A stretch of 64,000 nt of DNA. Origin: Caecitellus pseudoparvulus. Lineage: Eukaryota; Bigyra: Bicosoecida. The DNA is taken from NCBI GenBank assembly GCA_965644315.1, contig CBFFRQ010000019.1, forward strand, positions 1 through 64,000, written 5' to 3'. A model generated the notes under the pieces. The model worked only from the letters and a program-made list of their open reading frames with translations, ran no database searches and was not told the origin of the DNA. Of the stretch, positions 1 through 10,605 are shown piece by piece. Position 1 is the stretch's first letter. The number at the start of each line of letters is the position of its first letter. The position numbers and the translations under genes are program-made.

Positions 1-400
1 TAACCCTAACCCTAACCCTAACCCTAACCCTAACCCTAACCCTAACCCTAACCCTAACCCTAACCCTAACCCTAACCCTAACCCTAACCCTAACCCTAAC
101 CCTAACCCTAACCCTAACCCTAACCCTAACCCTAACCCTAACCCTAACCCTAACCCTAACCCTAACCCTAACCCTAACCCTAACCCTAACCCTAACCCTA
201 ACCCTAACCCTAACCCTAACCCTAACCCTAACCCTAACCCTAACCCTAACCCTAACCCTAACCCTAACCCTAACCCTAACCCTAACCCTAACCCTAACCC
301 TAACCCTAACCCTAACCCTAACCCTAACCCTAACCCTAACCCTAACCCTAACCCTAACCCTAACCCTAACCCTAACCCTAACCCTAACCCTAACCCTAAC
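1..400 (+). repeat. Telomere, (CCCTAA)n
   Basis: Perfect tandem CCCTAA from the first base to position 400, about 66 units with no variant unit seen. The C-rich strand reads 5' to 3' inward, so the chromosome end is on the left and the complementary strand carries TTAGGG. The array stops abruptly at unrelated sequence at 401, with no zone of degenerate repeats, as expected if telomerase capped the 5' end of the outermost retrotransposon. Confidence 0.99.
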
Positions 401-620
401 TTTCCAAATGTCAACCTAATCATAGGTTGTGCATTGCTAACAATGCCTAATCCAGGCGCTCGTGCACCCAAGTGTGGTGTTGCACAGCGCTAGTGCATTG
501 CATTGGGTGCGCGGGTGAGCAGCAGTGCGATTTCCGCACGCCACGCTCCCCACGCAGTGCTAAGTGCGGCTCCGGCTGGACGCTGCACCACTGCTTGCCC
601 GAAACCATTGCTTCATCATC
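401..620 (+). other. 5' leader of element A, with a perfect hairpin
   Basis: Sequence between the telomere and the first plausible ATG (621). It contains GCATTG-CTAA-CAATGC at 431-446, a perfect 6-bp stem whose loop reads CTAA, and two further copies of GCATTG. The GCATTG/CTAA pairing resembles the 3' termini of the other elements (ATGCATTG followed by CTAACC), so this could be a remnant of an older element end rather than a true leader. No promoter motif was recognised. Confidence 0.5.
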
Positions 621-3600
621 ATGTCATCCAAGGCCAGCCAAGTCCTCGGCGTGCTCTTCGCGGACAAGTGCCTGGAGCAGCGTGTGTCAGGGCGGCCACG
701 AACAGGCGTGCTGACTGACATGTCACGCCGAGGGGCAGCCCGGACTTTCCAGCTCGGTGGCATGGACATTGACTGCACGGATGGCCAAGATGCATCATTT
801 TTCGTCCGCAAGTGGCTTGGCATCTTCGGAGATGAGCTGGAGGCCGAGTTTCCTGGAGCTGCTCCTGTGATGGTGCGCGCTAATTCCGCGCTGAAACAAT
901 CCGCACCAGGGCAGACCATTCTCCTTGTCACGCTGCCGAGTGACGGTGAAGGCCCCGCCATTGCCAAGTCCCTGCGCGTTGCTGCTGCTGTGCGAGAAGA
1001 CTTCATCATCATGTTGAAGGGGGCGGCTCTGTGGGCGTGGTGTACTCCAACACGCGGCAGTTCACGTCAGAGCGCGCCAGGGTCAGCGTGATCGCCCCTC
1101 CCTCTGTAGTGAAGGTTGCTCAAAAGATCTCTGAGGCAGCAACCAACATTGCCTGTGAGAGTGGGGATGTGTCCAAGATCTTGAAGCTTGTCCATGCCCA
1201 TGTCACCAACACTCACTCCATCGCCAAGCGTGCTCCAAAGCCTGTCGGACACTCCGTCTCTCCAGAAGATGACGCCTCTGTCGACAAGCTGCCAAGCACA
1301 CTGCCAAAGCCCCTTGCTGAAGGCGGTCCCAAGAAGAAGAAGACACGGAGGGGCAAACGCAAGCCATCGACAAAGAGCTCTCCTCCTCGGCGCTTTGCTG
1401 AACTGTTCAAGGAGGGCGTCGTGACTACTCGCCCCACAGCGCCCTCCCCTCCATCTGCACCCGCCGAGTCGTCAGGCCAAGCTGCTCCTTCCCCTGAACA
1501 TGTCCCTCTTCCGTCCACCAGAGTCAAGCGCCCGACCTTCAGCAGATGGGACTCGCCCAGCCCACGCAAGAGACCTCCTCCCGTGTCCCCGACAGCTGCG
1601 GCACTATCGGGCAGCGGGGCACAGCCACCTCTTGCAAGTCCTGCAAACACGGCACCCACTACGCTGCTAAAACTTGCTGACTGCAGTCGCCGACCAGCAC
1701 GGCTTGGACAGGCAAACCTTGACTTGGGTTCCCCCTTGCAGCAACTCCTCGCCTCTGCGCACGCGTTCCGCAATAAGGACCAACGACACTGTGTCCAGGC
1801 CTGCTTTGAAACAGCAGCAGGAGAGCCACTCTTCAATGACGATGACCTTGTCCTTCTTCAACACGCAGCCACCATCCAAGCGGCGCAGACATCCTTCTGT
1901 GCTGTGTTGAAGAAGAGCAGCGCGCGTCACCCTGGCACACCAGACTCGGAGGTCCATGCTGTCTGTGAAACAGAACCTTCCATGCCGACCACCGAGCAAG
2001 ACAAGCTTGACCTCTTTCAATCGTTCCTGTACCGACATGCGCCTGATGATGCAGCACTCACCAGTGCCTGTCCACCTGTGCTCCTCCCTGGTCTTCATCT
2101 CTTGCTCACGCGTATCAACGAGGGCCATCGGGAACTTGAAGGCGGCACAGTGTCTGGACACTGCCTGGTTGATGTCAAGGCAGAGAAAGAGATGACCTCC
2201 GAGGCAAAAGTCTTTGCTGGGGTGTACTTCGCGTTTGCTCTCAGCTTGGTTGACACTGGAGGTGTCTCCCACCTTCAGCTCATTGTCGTCAACGCTGAGA
2301 AGTCCACACTTGTACTGTGGAACCCTGACGAACCCTTCAAGAGCACCAACATTCCAATCGACGGCTGCCTGAACACACTCGACTCGATGGGCATTGAGTC
2401 TGTGTACCGTGTCTCATCCTCCCCGCTGAGTGGCAAGCCGATTCCCTTCAAAGACAGAGTGCGGCTGGCCATGCTGTCCCTCAGGTCTGACTTTCCCCCA
2501 CTCCCGTTCGTAGCTGAGGACGAGACTGTCTACCCAAAGACTCTCATCACTGGCAAGACAACACGGGTGTACCTCCCTGTAGGCCGCACCACGCGCCAAC
2601 AAGCAGCTGCCGATGAGAGAGCCAAGACGGTTGACCCCATACTGTCACTCATCCCAACATCTGTACAAGTCGCCGACCAGATCAGTAGCGATGCACCCCA
2701 TACCCCTGTCGGCCGCGGAAGACACATGACACTCGCACTTGCTGCTTGGAATGTGCACGGCTCCTGCGGCCAGTGTGTCCACGATGTCGTCACCTGTGTC
2801 CAGTCTGTGTGCAGTGCGTCGTCCATGTTGGCACTCTGTGTCACAGAGCCTGGGGGGCACGGCCTGCTCGACACGGAAGTCATGGGCCTTGAATGCTTCC
2901 GCCCAAGCCCGCCTGATCGGCCTGTCGGGCGGAGTGAGGTTGCCTTGCTGCTTGATCGAAGACTCAATGGCTCAGTGATCCCGGGCCTCGACGTTGATGG
3001 TCGCTGCATAATTGCTTGCTCGATCCCTGCAAGCCCACAACCCATCGCCATCATAGCCACGTACGTACCCAACTGGCACTCTTGGCAGCGAAAGAAGCCA
3101 GTCGCTGATCCGGACACGAAGCTTCCGTACCGGCAAGAGGTTTGGCGGCAGCTTGAGTCTGCTGTTCAACAGCTCCGCCTCACCCACATGATTGTCATCA
3201 TGGGTGACTTGAACACTCATCCAGGTGACGAAGGGGTAGGCACGTGGGGAGCAGATCACTGGGAGAACCGGACCGGCATTCCCGAGCCCACTGAAGACAT
3301 CCTGCAGATGCAGCTCCTCTGCGAGCAAGGCCCACTGATCCCAGCCGGACTTGGTGGCCTGCCAACGCACAGGTATGGTCGGGCTCTGGACCACATCCTG
3401 ATGACTGAGGACCTCCACAGTATGTTGAGCAGACCACTGCACATCACAACAACGTTCTCCAGCGGGACGAAAAAGAGTGCCGCTCGACTAGTCCTCAGTG
3501 ACCATCATCTTGTTGCAGCAGAAGTCCGAGTGAAGCCTGCCAAGCGAGTGTGGACATCATCCAAGAGCCCCCATGTACAGGCGGTGCCACCCTGGTGGAC

Positions 3601-6600
3601 CTCAGCGACAGAGGCTGGGCTGGCAGCGCAAGCGATGTTTCGAGGATCCCTCAGCTCGCGGGCCACCGCGCTCCAGACAGGCAGCGCCGCCCCGAGCCTA
3701 TCCTTTCTCAACGGTGCTATCGAAGCTGCGGCTATGGACACACATCGCAAGGCCAAGACCCCACGTGACCCTCTGCCCCAGCTGAAGATGGACATCAAGG
3801 CGGCCAGCGGGCTCAAGAAGTCCATGACTGCACGCGTGTCCAAGCTGCGGAAGACCATTGCCAAGCTGCACCGGAAGCTCGCACTTGCCACCGGTCGGCA
3901 TCCTCAGCCAGACCACGCCCGTGCCATCCGAGAGGGAATCTCCATGGCCACTGAAGAGCTACACGCCACGCTTCAATGCCGCAAGGATGCAATGCGGAAG
4001 TGCACGAGGCTTGTGAAGAAGAAGCGACATGTCACTCTGTCCAGGATCCGAGCACGCTTGAGGGAACTCGCTGTCACGGATCCCTTCACTGCCCACCAAC
4101 ACATCAAGCGCCTGTCAGGTCGAGGTCGTCGAGCCCGTCGAGCTCCCATCAGGTCCGTGAAGTCCATGCAGGGAGTGCTCATCTCCTCCCCTGATCTGGT
4201 GAAGGAGGAGGTTGCCAAGCAGATGTCTGGCATCCTGAGTCACAACAAGCCCAGGCCAACATCGCTGAAGTACGGGCTGGCAAGGTTCCTTCCCTCAGCC
4301 CAAGAGTCCTTCACCCCGCCAGTGACATGGCTTCCCTCCAAGAAGCAAGTCAAAGTCCTCATGGGATCACTCAGCTTGCATCGACACCCAGGCTCTGGCA
4401 AGTTCCAATCAGAGCACATCAAGTATGCTGGGCCAGGCTTCCAAGACATCTACTCCCAAGCCGTCATCCAAGCGTTGCAACACGGCACCTGCCCGCCAGA
4501 CTACCATGCAGGCATTGGGTCACTCATCCCCAAGAAGACGAGTGAAGCTGGGCGGCCTCGCACATACCGCTTGATTGTATGCCGCCCCCCTCCTGCGAAG
4601 CTCTTCTTCTCAGTGGCCGCTGCATGCCTGGAGTCCTGGATGCAAACATGGGTGTCGAAGGAGCAGGCTGGCTTCACTCGACACCGCAACACGCATGAGC
4701 ACATCTTGGCTCTCCAAGAGGTGATCAAGGGCCACCTGCGACAGTCAACAGCGCCAGTGCAAGTCCTGGTACTCTTCGTGGACTTCCGGGGAGCATTCGA
4801 CTCTGTGAGCCACGCAGCCATCACAGAGATCCTTGAGGCTGCCTCCCTCCCTGCGCCACTCCTGGCCGTCATCAAGGAGTACATGTCCAAGGCGACGGTC
4901 TCCATCAACACGCGCCATGGTCTTTGTCGCCCCCTTCCTGTCAGCAATGGTGTCCCCCAAGGAGGAGCTCTGTCCCCCTCCTCTTCAAGGTTGCGATAGA
5001 TGTGCTGTCGCAAAGGCTCCACGAGATGCCCCTCCAAGGCATCCAGGGAGTGGGCATCCCAACACCAGCAGGCCATGTCACCCACACCCTGTATGCAGAC
5101 GACCTGGCCTGCATCGCAACGTCTGCCACGGCCTTGCACCGAATCTTCGTAGAGGTGAAGGCCATCGCTGCCCGGGTTGGCCTTGCCATCAACCCGTCGA
5201 AGTCCGGGGTCATGATCCTTGCCAACTCCGTGCGAGGCAGCCGGACACCAGTCAGTGAAAGGAAGAAGTTGGTGTGGCGCTCGGCTGCCCTCAAAGCGGG
5301 CAGCATGCTGAAGGTTGGCACCAAGTCCATCCAACGGGTGGCCGAGTACACCTACTTGGGTGTGCCGATGTCCGAACATCCTGCCAAGACCCGTGCACTT
5401 ACCCTGCAACAAGCTGGGCTTGCTTGCATCCAAGCCGGGTTCACTGCGGGCGCGCTGCTCAGTGCCACCTGGCTCGATGTGCAGCAGCGGCACCTGGTTG
5501 GGTATGCCACTGTCACGTCAGCCGCCGACTACATGCTGTCCACCCAAGCCAACAGTTCCCTGCTTCCGCTGCGCGATGTTGACCGCGGCGTCGCCCTCGC
5601 CTTGGACAGGACCCAAGTCGGCTCGCAGAGTGCACTCATGCGCCCCCACAGCTACGCCAAGCTGGCTCTATGCGGAGTCCTGCCTGCCCACATCCGCTCC
5701 ACGCAACTGCGGACTGGGATGTTTGTCAAGGCTCTCCGGATGCTGCACTCGGACACCCCTCTTGCCCGAGCTCTGTGCCTGACCATCCCGCAGGCCCTTG
5801 ACCTTATGCCTGCTTCGATGTCGACGACCTTCATCGTCGACACCATTGCTGATGGAGGTCGACTCCGGGCTGCCAGTGTCCCTGCTCCGTGGGCACTGCA
5901 TGCCCTCTTGGACCTCTGGCTCATGGGCTGCATGCCAGACCTTGCACAGCTTCGGCTTGCATGTGCACCTGGCTCTGAGCATGCTGCCACAGCCCTTGCC
6001 CAAGTCCTTGCCGGACTTAAGACCACCCCGGGCCTCCACAGGTCTGCGGTGGTTGGGGTGGCTGCCAGCGAGACGTCGTCCATGGCCGAACCCCCGGCCT
6101 TCACGGCAGACACCCCCTGGGCCCTGCGTCGCCAAGTCCTCGCGTCGTATCTTCATGTAGCCCAGGCAGTGCCGAGTGCAGCTGCCCACTACACCACCGA
6201 CAGCCGAATCCCCCAAGTGCAGAAGCCCAGGCCGTATCATCTTGGGCCTGGTGCGCAGCACTTCGTGTGGCTACATCCACTGCCACACGGGGTGAACCCC
6301 CTCTTCTGGGTCTGTCCTGATGACAGGCCCACCAGAGTGATGGTCCATCACTTCCAGACCTTACAGCTTCTTCATGGGGGGACAGTGCCACTCTGTACGA
6401 GTGCTGTCCGATTTGCGGACTCAACACCGATGTACAGCTGCACGTGCACATCCTGCTGCACTGCACCCACCACGAACTCACCATGGCACGCCAACACACG
6501 ATGACCAAGTTCAGAGAACTGGCCAACAGGTCAGCTGTGCCCGAGTCCGCGGCGGGCCAAGTGCAGTGCCTGCCCATCCCCCCCAAGATCTGCCACGCCC

Positions 6601-7258
6601 TCCTTCGTGCCCCCGACCCAGAGCCGCGAAGCCTGCGGGACCTCGAGGTCCTCCACAGGCTCCTGCTCTGCGGGCAGTGGCCTCACCGGTGGGGGCTGGC
6701 CGACGAAGAGCAGCTTGTCTCTATGAAAGAGGCGGCTGTCCTCTCCCACCCCCACCTCGTCCACCGTGCTGGTCCTTGCCGTGTCCGTGCCCCAGCTGTA
6801 TGGCAAGACATCCTGCGCAGCGCGGTTGAGTTCACAGCAAAGGCGTGGCGGGTCACAGTCACTTACATGTTGCGTATGACCGATGCCCACCACCTTGCTG
6901 TCCAGAGGCATGCTGAGTACCTGTGGTGGGCAGTACATGGGCGCGGGGCGCCGCTGCCTGGCCGCACGCAGCCAGTGCGGTCAGCGGCCACGCGGCACAC
7001 GCGCAGGCCCCGCACTCGCCGCAGGGCACGCACCTTTTCCCTGCCAAGGCTGGCCAAGTGCCGTCCACGGAGGGCAAGGTCCAGAGGACGCTGCAGCACT
7101 TCATGGGGCCTCAGCCAGCCCATGCAGACACTGATGGTGAGGGGAAGGGCCCGATGGTTCCTGTGAAGAGAGCGAGGAGTAAGGCGGAACGCAGGCGTGC
7201 GGGCGGGGAGTGGAACAGCCACGCTTGTGGCCGCGTCTACCCTCCACGAGTGTCCTGA
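621..7258 (+). pseudogene. Endonuclease-reverse transcriptase polyprotein of element A, frameshifted
   Basis: One ancestral frame now split over three or more phases. ATG at 621 begins an N-terminal region of about 700 residues with a Lys/Arg-Pro-Ser-rich stretch near 1340-1600 and no recognised domain. An APE-type endonuclease follows (about 2730-3540): AWNVHG, CVTEPG, IMGDLN, ALDHIL and LSDHH are the expected catalytic blocks. The reverse transcriptase (about 4330-5240) shows LFVDFRGAFD, GVPQGGALSP and YADD. A C-terminal CPIC-x-H-x-H-x-C motif lies near 6400-6470. Comparison with element D shows one base missing in each of three homopolymers: G-run 1019-1023, C-run 4974-4978 and G-run 6376-6381. 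A further shift near 7000 is likely. These may be real decay or sequencing errors. Such enzymes copy element RNA into DNA at a nicked or free 3' end. Confidence 0.85.
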
Positions 7259-7278
7259 CGTGATGAACCTGTGTGAAG

Positions 7279-7294
7279 CGTGGTGATAACCACG
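7279..7294 (+). other. 3' UTR hairpin 1 of element A (GNNA-type tetraloop)
   Basis: CGTGGT-GATA-ACCACG, a perfect 6-bp stem with a four-base loop, about 20 bases after the likely end of the reading frame. The same stem with a loop differing only at the third base occurs in elements B, B' and D at the same place, so it is a conserved RNA structure candidate. Confidence 0.75.
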
Positions 7295-8003
7295 GTAGCC
7301 CGAAGCAGATGCCCAAGACCTTACCTTTTACTTACTACATAGCCTGCGAGTAGCAGTGGAGTGAGCGGGAGCGTGCCTCGGGCCGCGGCGCGTGTGCAGC
7401 CGCAGTGCTGCACGGCCGCGGCCCGGATGGCGGCTGACGATGAAGCAAGCTCACTCACCACGAAACCAGGGCGTGACGGGTTGAAGAAGAAGGTCCTTTT
7501 CCTTTCTGTATCCCCCTTGATGCGCGCGATGCGCTCTGTGGCGCGGGCGCGTGTGTGCGCACGGGTGCTGGTGTGCGCGATCGAATTCCGCACCACGCAC
7601 CCGGCCGAGTTCCCGCGCAGAGGCGGAGCACACACCTCATGAAGGGCGCAGAGAGGCCTATGAGGGCCACAGAGGAGGTGGGTGAGGAATTTGGATTATG
7701 ATCTGTTGTCAAGACTGCGCGGATGCCTGGGTGTGCTCTGGTGTGCCCCAGGTGTCTGGCGCTGGCGGAGCAAGGGATGAAGTGTAGCGGAGGAGGGCCA
7801 AGATGATGAATTGGAGCGGGCAGGGACCTGCCCTAGCAAGTGGCGGCAGATATAACGGGTGCAAGCCTGTGTTTGTTGCGAATCCGCGCCAAGCGGTAGC
7901 CGCTGTGGCGTCCTACATGTGCAGAGGTGCATTGTGGGGCGCCCGTGTGACGCTCAAGCTGTACGGTGCCAAGCTGTGCCGAGGTGAAATGCATTGTGAG
8001 TTG
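7295..8003 (+). other. Distal 3' UTR of element A
   Basis: Non-coding stretch between hairpin 1 and the element end. It carries hairpin 2 (7818-7833), then a segment readable against elements B and D (TAGC-AAG, ATA-AACGG, AGCCGCTGTGG) and the terminal AATGCATTG. An open frame from 7803 crosses into element B, but only by chance joining of the UTR to B's coding region. Confidence 0.7.
7818..7833 (+). other. 3' UTR hairpin 2 of element A (covarying stem)
   Basis: GGGCAG-GGAC-CTGCCC, a perfect 6-bp stem followed by CTAGCAAG. The corresponding stem in B and D is GGGCGT/ACGCCC, so the two inner base pairs have changed on both sides, keeping pairing. This is a good candidate for the 3' structure bound by the element's own reverse transcriptase. 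Confidence 0.75.
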
Positions 8004-8010
8004 CTAACCC
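8004..8010 (+). repeat. Telomere-like seam between elements A and B
   Basis: CTAACCC, one telomeric unit plus a base, between the 3' end of element A and the truncated 5' end of element B. Confidence 0.6.
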
Positions 8011-8011
8011 G

Positions 8012-9780
8012 TCTTTCCTGCACGCAAGCAGGGTTTGCCTGCAGTGCTCTGCTCACTGGCGAGTGGGTGGGCATTGACCTCAAGCAGCGTATTGGTAGTG
8101 CCTCCATCACGGCAGCGGCGGACTACATACTGGCTACTCAGGTCCGCAACTCTGTCCTTCCCCTGCGCGAAGTGGACCGGGGCCTCGCTACTGCTCTGAG
8201 CAAGACCCAGATCGGCATGCAAAGTTCCCTGGCAAGGATGCATAACTATGCAAAACTTGCCGTGTGCGGCTTCCTACCTGCACACATACGCGCCACCAAG
8301 CTGCGCTCGAACATCTTCCGCAAGCTCATCTCCGATCTTCACGCCGGGACACCAGTAGCGAGGGTCATGCTGCAGACCCTGCCGATTGCGCTCGACATGC
8401 TCCCCTCCCCAGTCACGATGGAGTTCCTCGTCAACCTGAACGGTGACCTGGATCGGGCACGGTCGGGCATCCCGCCCCCTTCGCCCTTCATGGTCTGTTC
8501 GACTTGTGGTTGCACGGCTGCCTGCCAAGCCGCAGTGCCCTCGAGCAGTTGGTTCAGAGAGACGGGAATGCGGACACTTCATCAGACGACAGCGTGACGG
8601 ATACGCTGGATCTGGATCCCACACCACCCAAGATCAAGTACCTTGGGCTGGCTGCATCCTCCTCCTCCAGCTTGATGCTGCCCCCGGACTTCCCTGCCGA
8701 CATGTCGTGGCGCGCCCGACAGCATGTCGTGTGCTCCTTCTTGCACATCGCCCAGTCGTCCGAGTGCCCCGCTCTCGGGTACTCCCCACTGGTGACCTGC
8801 ACCGTGTGCGTCGCCCACGGCCGTACCATGTGGGTGTGGGGGCTCGGTTCTTCTGCTGGCTCCACCCCATCCCGTCAGCCCCAAGCCCATTGCTATGGGT
8901 GTGCGAGGGCAACCGGCCACAGGTTGTGAAGGTCCATCTCTGGCAAACCCTTCAGCTTTTCCATGGCGAAGACACCCCGACACTCTTTGAGGAGTGTCCA
9001 CTCTGCGGGAGTGTCTCCTGGGCAACGTTGCACGAGCACGTCTTGCTCTCGTGCCGCCACCTAGCCTTAGACGAGGCCAGACAGGATGCCTTGGCAGCCA
9101 TGCTGGCCACCGCGGCCCAGTCCAACAGCGTGGCCCAAGGTGGGCACCCCTCCGCTCTTTTGACCATCCCTGCCCCCGTGACTCGCGCCCTCCAGTCGGC
9201 GAAGTCCCGGAGTGCCCTCCCTCGATCGTCCTCCAAGCTCCTTCTCCGCCTGCTCTTGTGTGGCCAATGGCCCTTCCGCATCGATGAGGATCCTGCGCAG
9301 CAACTGTGGAGTCCTGAAGGGGCGGCTGTCATGAGCCACCCCCACCTCCGCCTTCGCTCCACTCGTGGTCCAGTCAAGCCCCCAGCCTTCTGGAAGAAGC
9401 TGCTCCAGGCTGGGGCTGGCTTCGCTTCATCTGCGTGGGACATTGTGCTGCAGCGCATGCTCAGACTTACCTCGCCAGAGCACGTGCACGTCCAGCGGCA
9501 CGCAAGGTACCTCTGGTGGGCAGCTCATGGCCGTGCCTGTCCTTTTCCGGGCTACACGAAGCCGGTGCCCAGTGCTGTGAACAGGCAGACTCGAGATGTG
9601 CGCACGCGGAGGACACAGCGTACGTACTTCCCTGACCGCTCACAGCGCGGGCCACCCCGGTCCTTCTCCCAGCAGTCCACCTTGTTTGATCACGGCCTGG
9701 TCCAAGGAAGACAGTCCACTTCCATGGGAGATGGTCCTGAGAGTGGAGGAGGGGCAGCAGAGGGGGCAGGCGGGCAGTAG
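8012..9780 (+). pseudogene. C-terminal part of LINE polyprotein, element B
   Basis: Homologous along its length to the C-terminal thirds of A and D (for example LPLREVDRG, LPAHIRATK, WLHPIPSA, LWWAAHGR). It contains the C-terminal CPLC-x-H-x-H-x-C motif near 8998-9052. Two frameshifts break it, one near 8475-8490 in a C-rich run and one near 8795-8830. It stops with TAG at 9778-9780. With no endonuclease or catalytic RT motifs it cannot support its own movement. Confidence 0.85.
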
Positions 9781-9795
9781 CAGGCTTACGTATGT

Positions 9796-9811
9796 CGTGG
9801 TGACAACCACG
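9796..9811 (+). other. 3' UTR hairpin 1 of element B
   Basis: CGTGGT-GACA-ACCACG, 15 bases after the stop codon; same stem as in A and D with the third loop base changed. Confidence 0.75.
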
Positions 9812-10582
9812 GTCACCCTCCTGCGAAGCAGCGCCCCTGCTGAAGCTCCCCCTGATGATTGACGAATAGCTCTGCGAAAGGAGGAGAAATTGCTGAACGA
9901 ATGGTCCACGGGCACTTACCTGACGATGATGGAGCCTCCTGAAGTCCTCGAAGAAGCCCTGCGGCAACGCGGGTGGAACAAGCCGTGCTTGACGTACGGA
10001 CGTCCCACGCGCGGCGCCGCAGGCATAGACTCACCGGCTCCGGACTCAGCATCCAAGTGCAAGAGAAGTTTGACCTTGATATGAAGAAAGTATCCTGTGG
10101 AAGGGAAGGGGTGCTGCGGCGCGCACTCGTGCGCCAGGCGGTCCCTCCGCTGCCGCGGCGTTTCGAGCGAAACGCCACAGCAGCACCCCTCCCTCACAAC
10201 GGCCTGCAGTTGCCCCGCAAGGTTCTCTCGCGGCAGCAGGCATGTCGAAGGCAACAAGCATGAAGAATGGTGCAGAGAAGTGAGTTGGATTATGATGTGA
10301 AGTGCTGATTGACGAGCGCGCCACCTGGATGAACTCTCTGTGGTGTGGTTCAAGCTGGCCAAGGACGGGACTTTCTCCCCTTGGGGCGGGCGTAGGACAC
10401 GCCCTAGCAAGCGGTGACCTCTACAACGGTCGCAAGACTGTGTTGGTTGCAGATCCACGCAAGTGGAAGCCGCTGTGGCGCTTCTGCAGTGCATTCGTGC
10501 ACGGCAGCGAGCGCCGCATGTGACGCCCAAGCCGAACCGCGCAAGTTGCAAGCGTGGAGGTGAAGTGCAATGCATTGAACAG
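9812..10582 (+). other. 3' UTR of element B
   Basis: About 770 non-coding bases between hairpin 1 and the element end. It holds hairpin 2 (10388-10404) and the shared terminal domain. Open frames on both strands here are duplicated exactly in B' but show no protein-like features. Confidence 0.7.
10388..10404 (+). other. 3' UTR hairpin 2 of element B
   Basis: GGGCGT-AGGAC-ACGCCC followed by CTAGCAAG. Stem identical to D, covarying with A. Confidence 0.75.
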
Positions 10583-10605
10583 CTAACCCTAACCCCTAAC
10601 CCTAA
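10583..10605 (+). repeat. Interstitial telomere-like repeat after element B
   Basis: About four telomeric units, one irregular with four Cs. The identical 23 bases, including the irregular unit, follow element B' at 12379-12401, so they may be part of the element's own 3' end rather than independent telomere sequence. Confidence 0.85.

Larger units (their letters stand above)
401..8003 (+). mobile_element. Non-LTR retrotransposon A (nearly full length), telomere-proximal
   Basis: LINE-type element lying between the telomere and a second element. It has a 5' leader of about 220 bases, one long reading frame (621 to about 7258, frameshifted) with APE endonuclease, reverse transcriptase and a C-terminal Cys/His motif, and a 3' UTR of about 740 bases. 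The 3' end (AATGCATTG near 7988-7995) is followed by a telomere-like CTAACCC at 8004-8010, after which a second, 5'-truncated element starts. No poly(A) tail and no target-site duplication are visible. The 5' end may be complete, because the reading frame starts well inside it, but no other full copy is present to prove this. Confidence 0.9.
8011..10582 (+). mobile_element. 5'-truncated non-LTR retrotransposon B
   Basis: Begins abruptly at a point corresponding to about 5420 in element A, downstream of the RT catalytic core, so it lacks endonuclease and RT. It keeps the C-terminal coding region (to 9780), both 3' hairpins and the 3' terminus ATGCATTGAAC (about 10570-10580), and is followed by telomere-like repeats. 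The last 1,034 bases recur without any indel as element B'. Truncation at the 5' end is typical of incomplete target-primed reverse transcription. Confidence 0.9.

Noticed and set aside
4501-5493. 330-codon minus-strand open frame in element A
   Set aside because: Shadow of the reverse transcriptase region, whose catalytic motifs lie on the plus strand.
7803-8597. 264-codon open frame starting in element A and ending in element B
   Set aside because: Chance fusion of A's 3' UTR with B's truncated coding region across the telomere-like seam.
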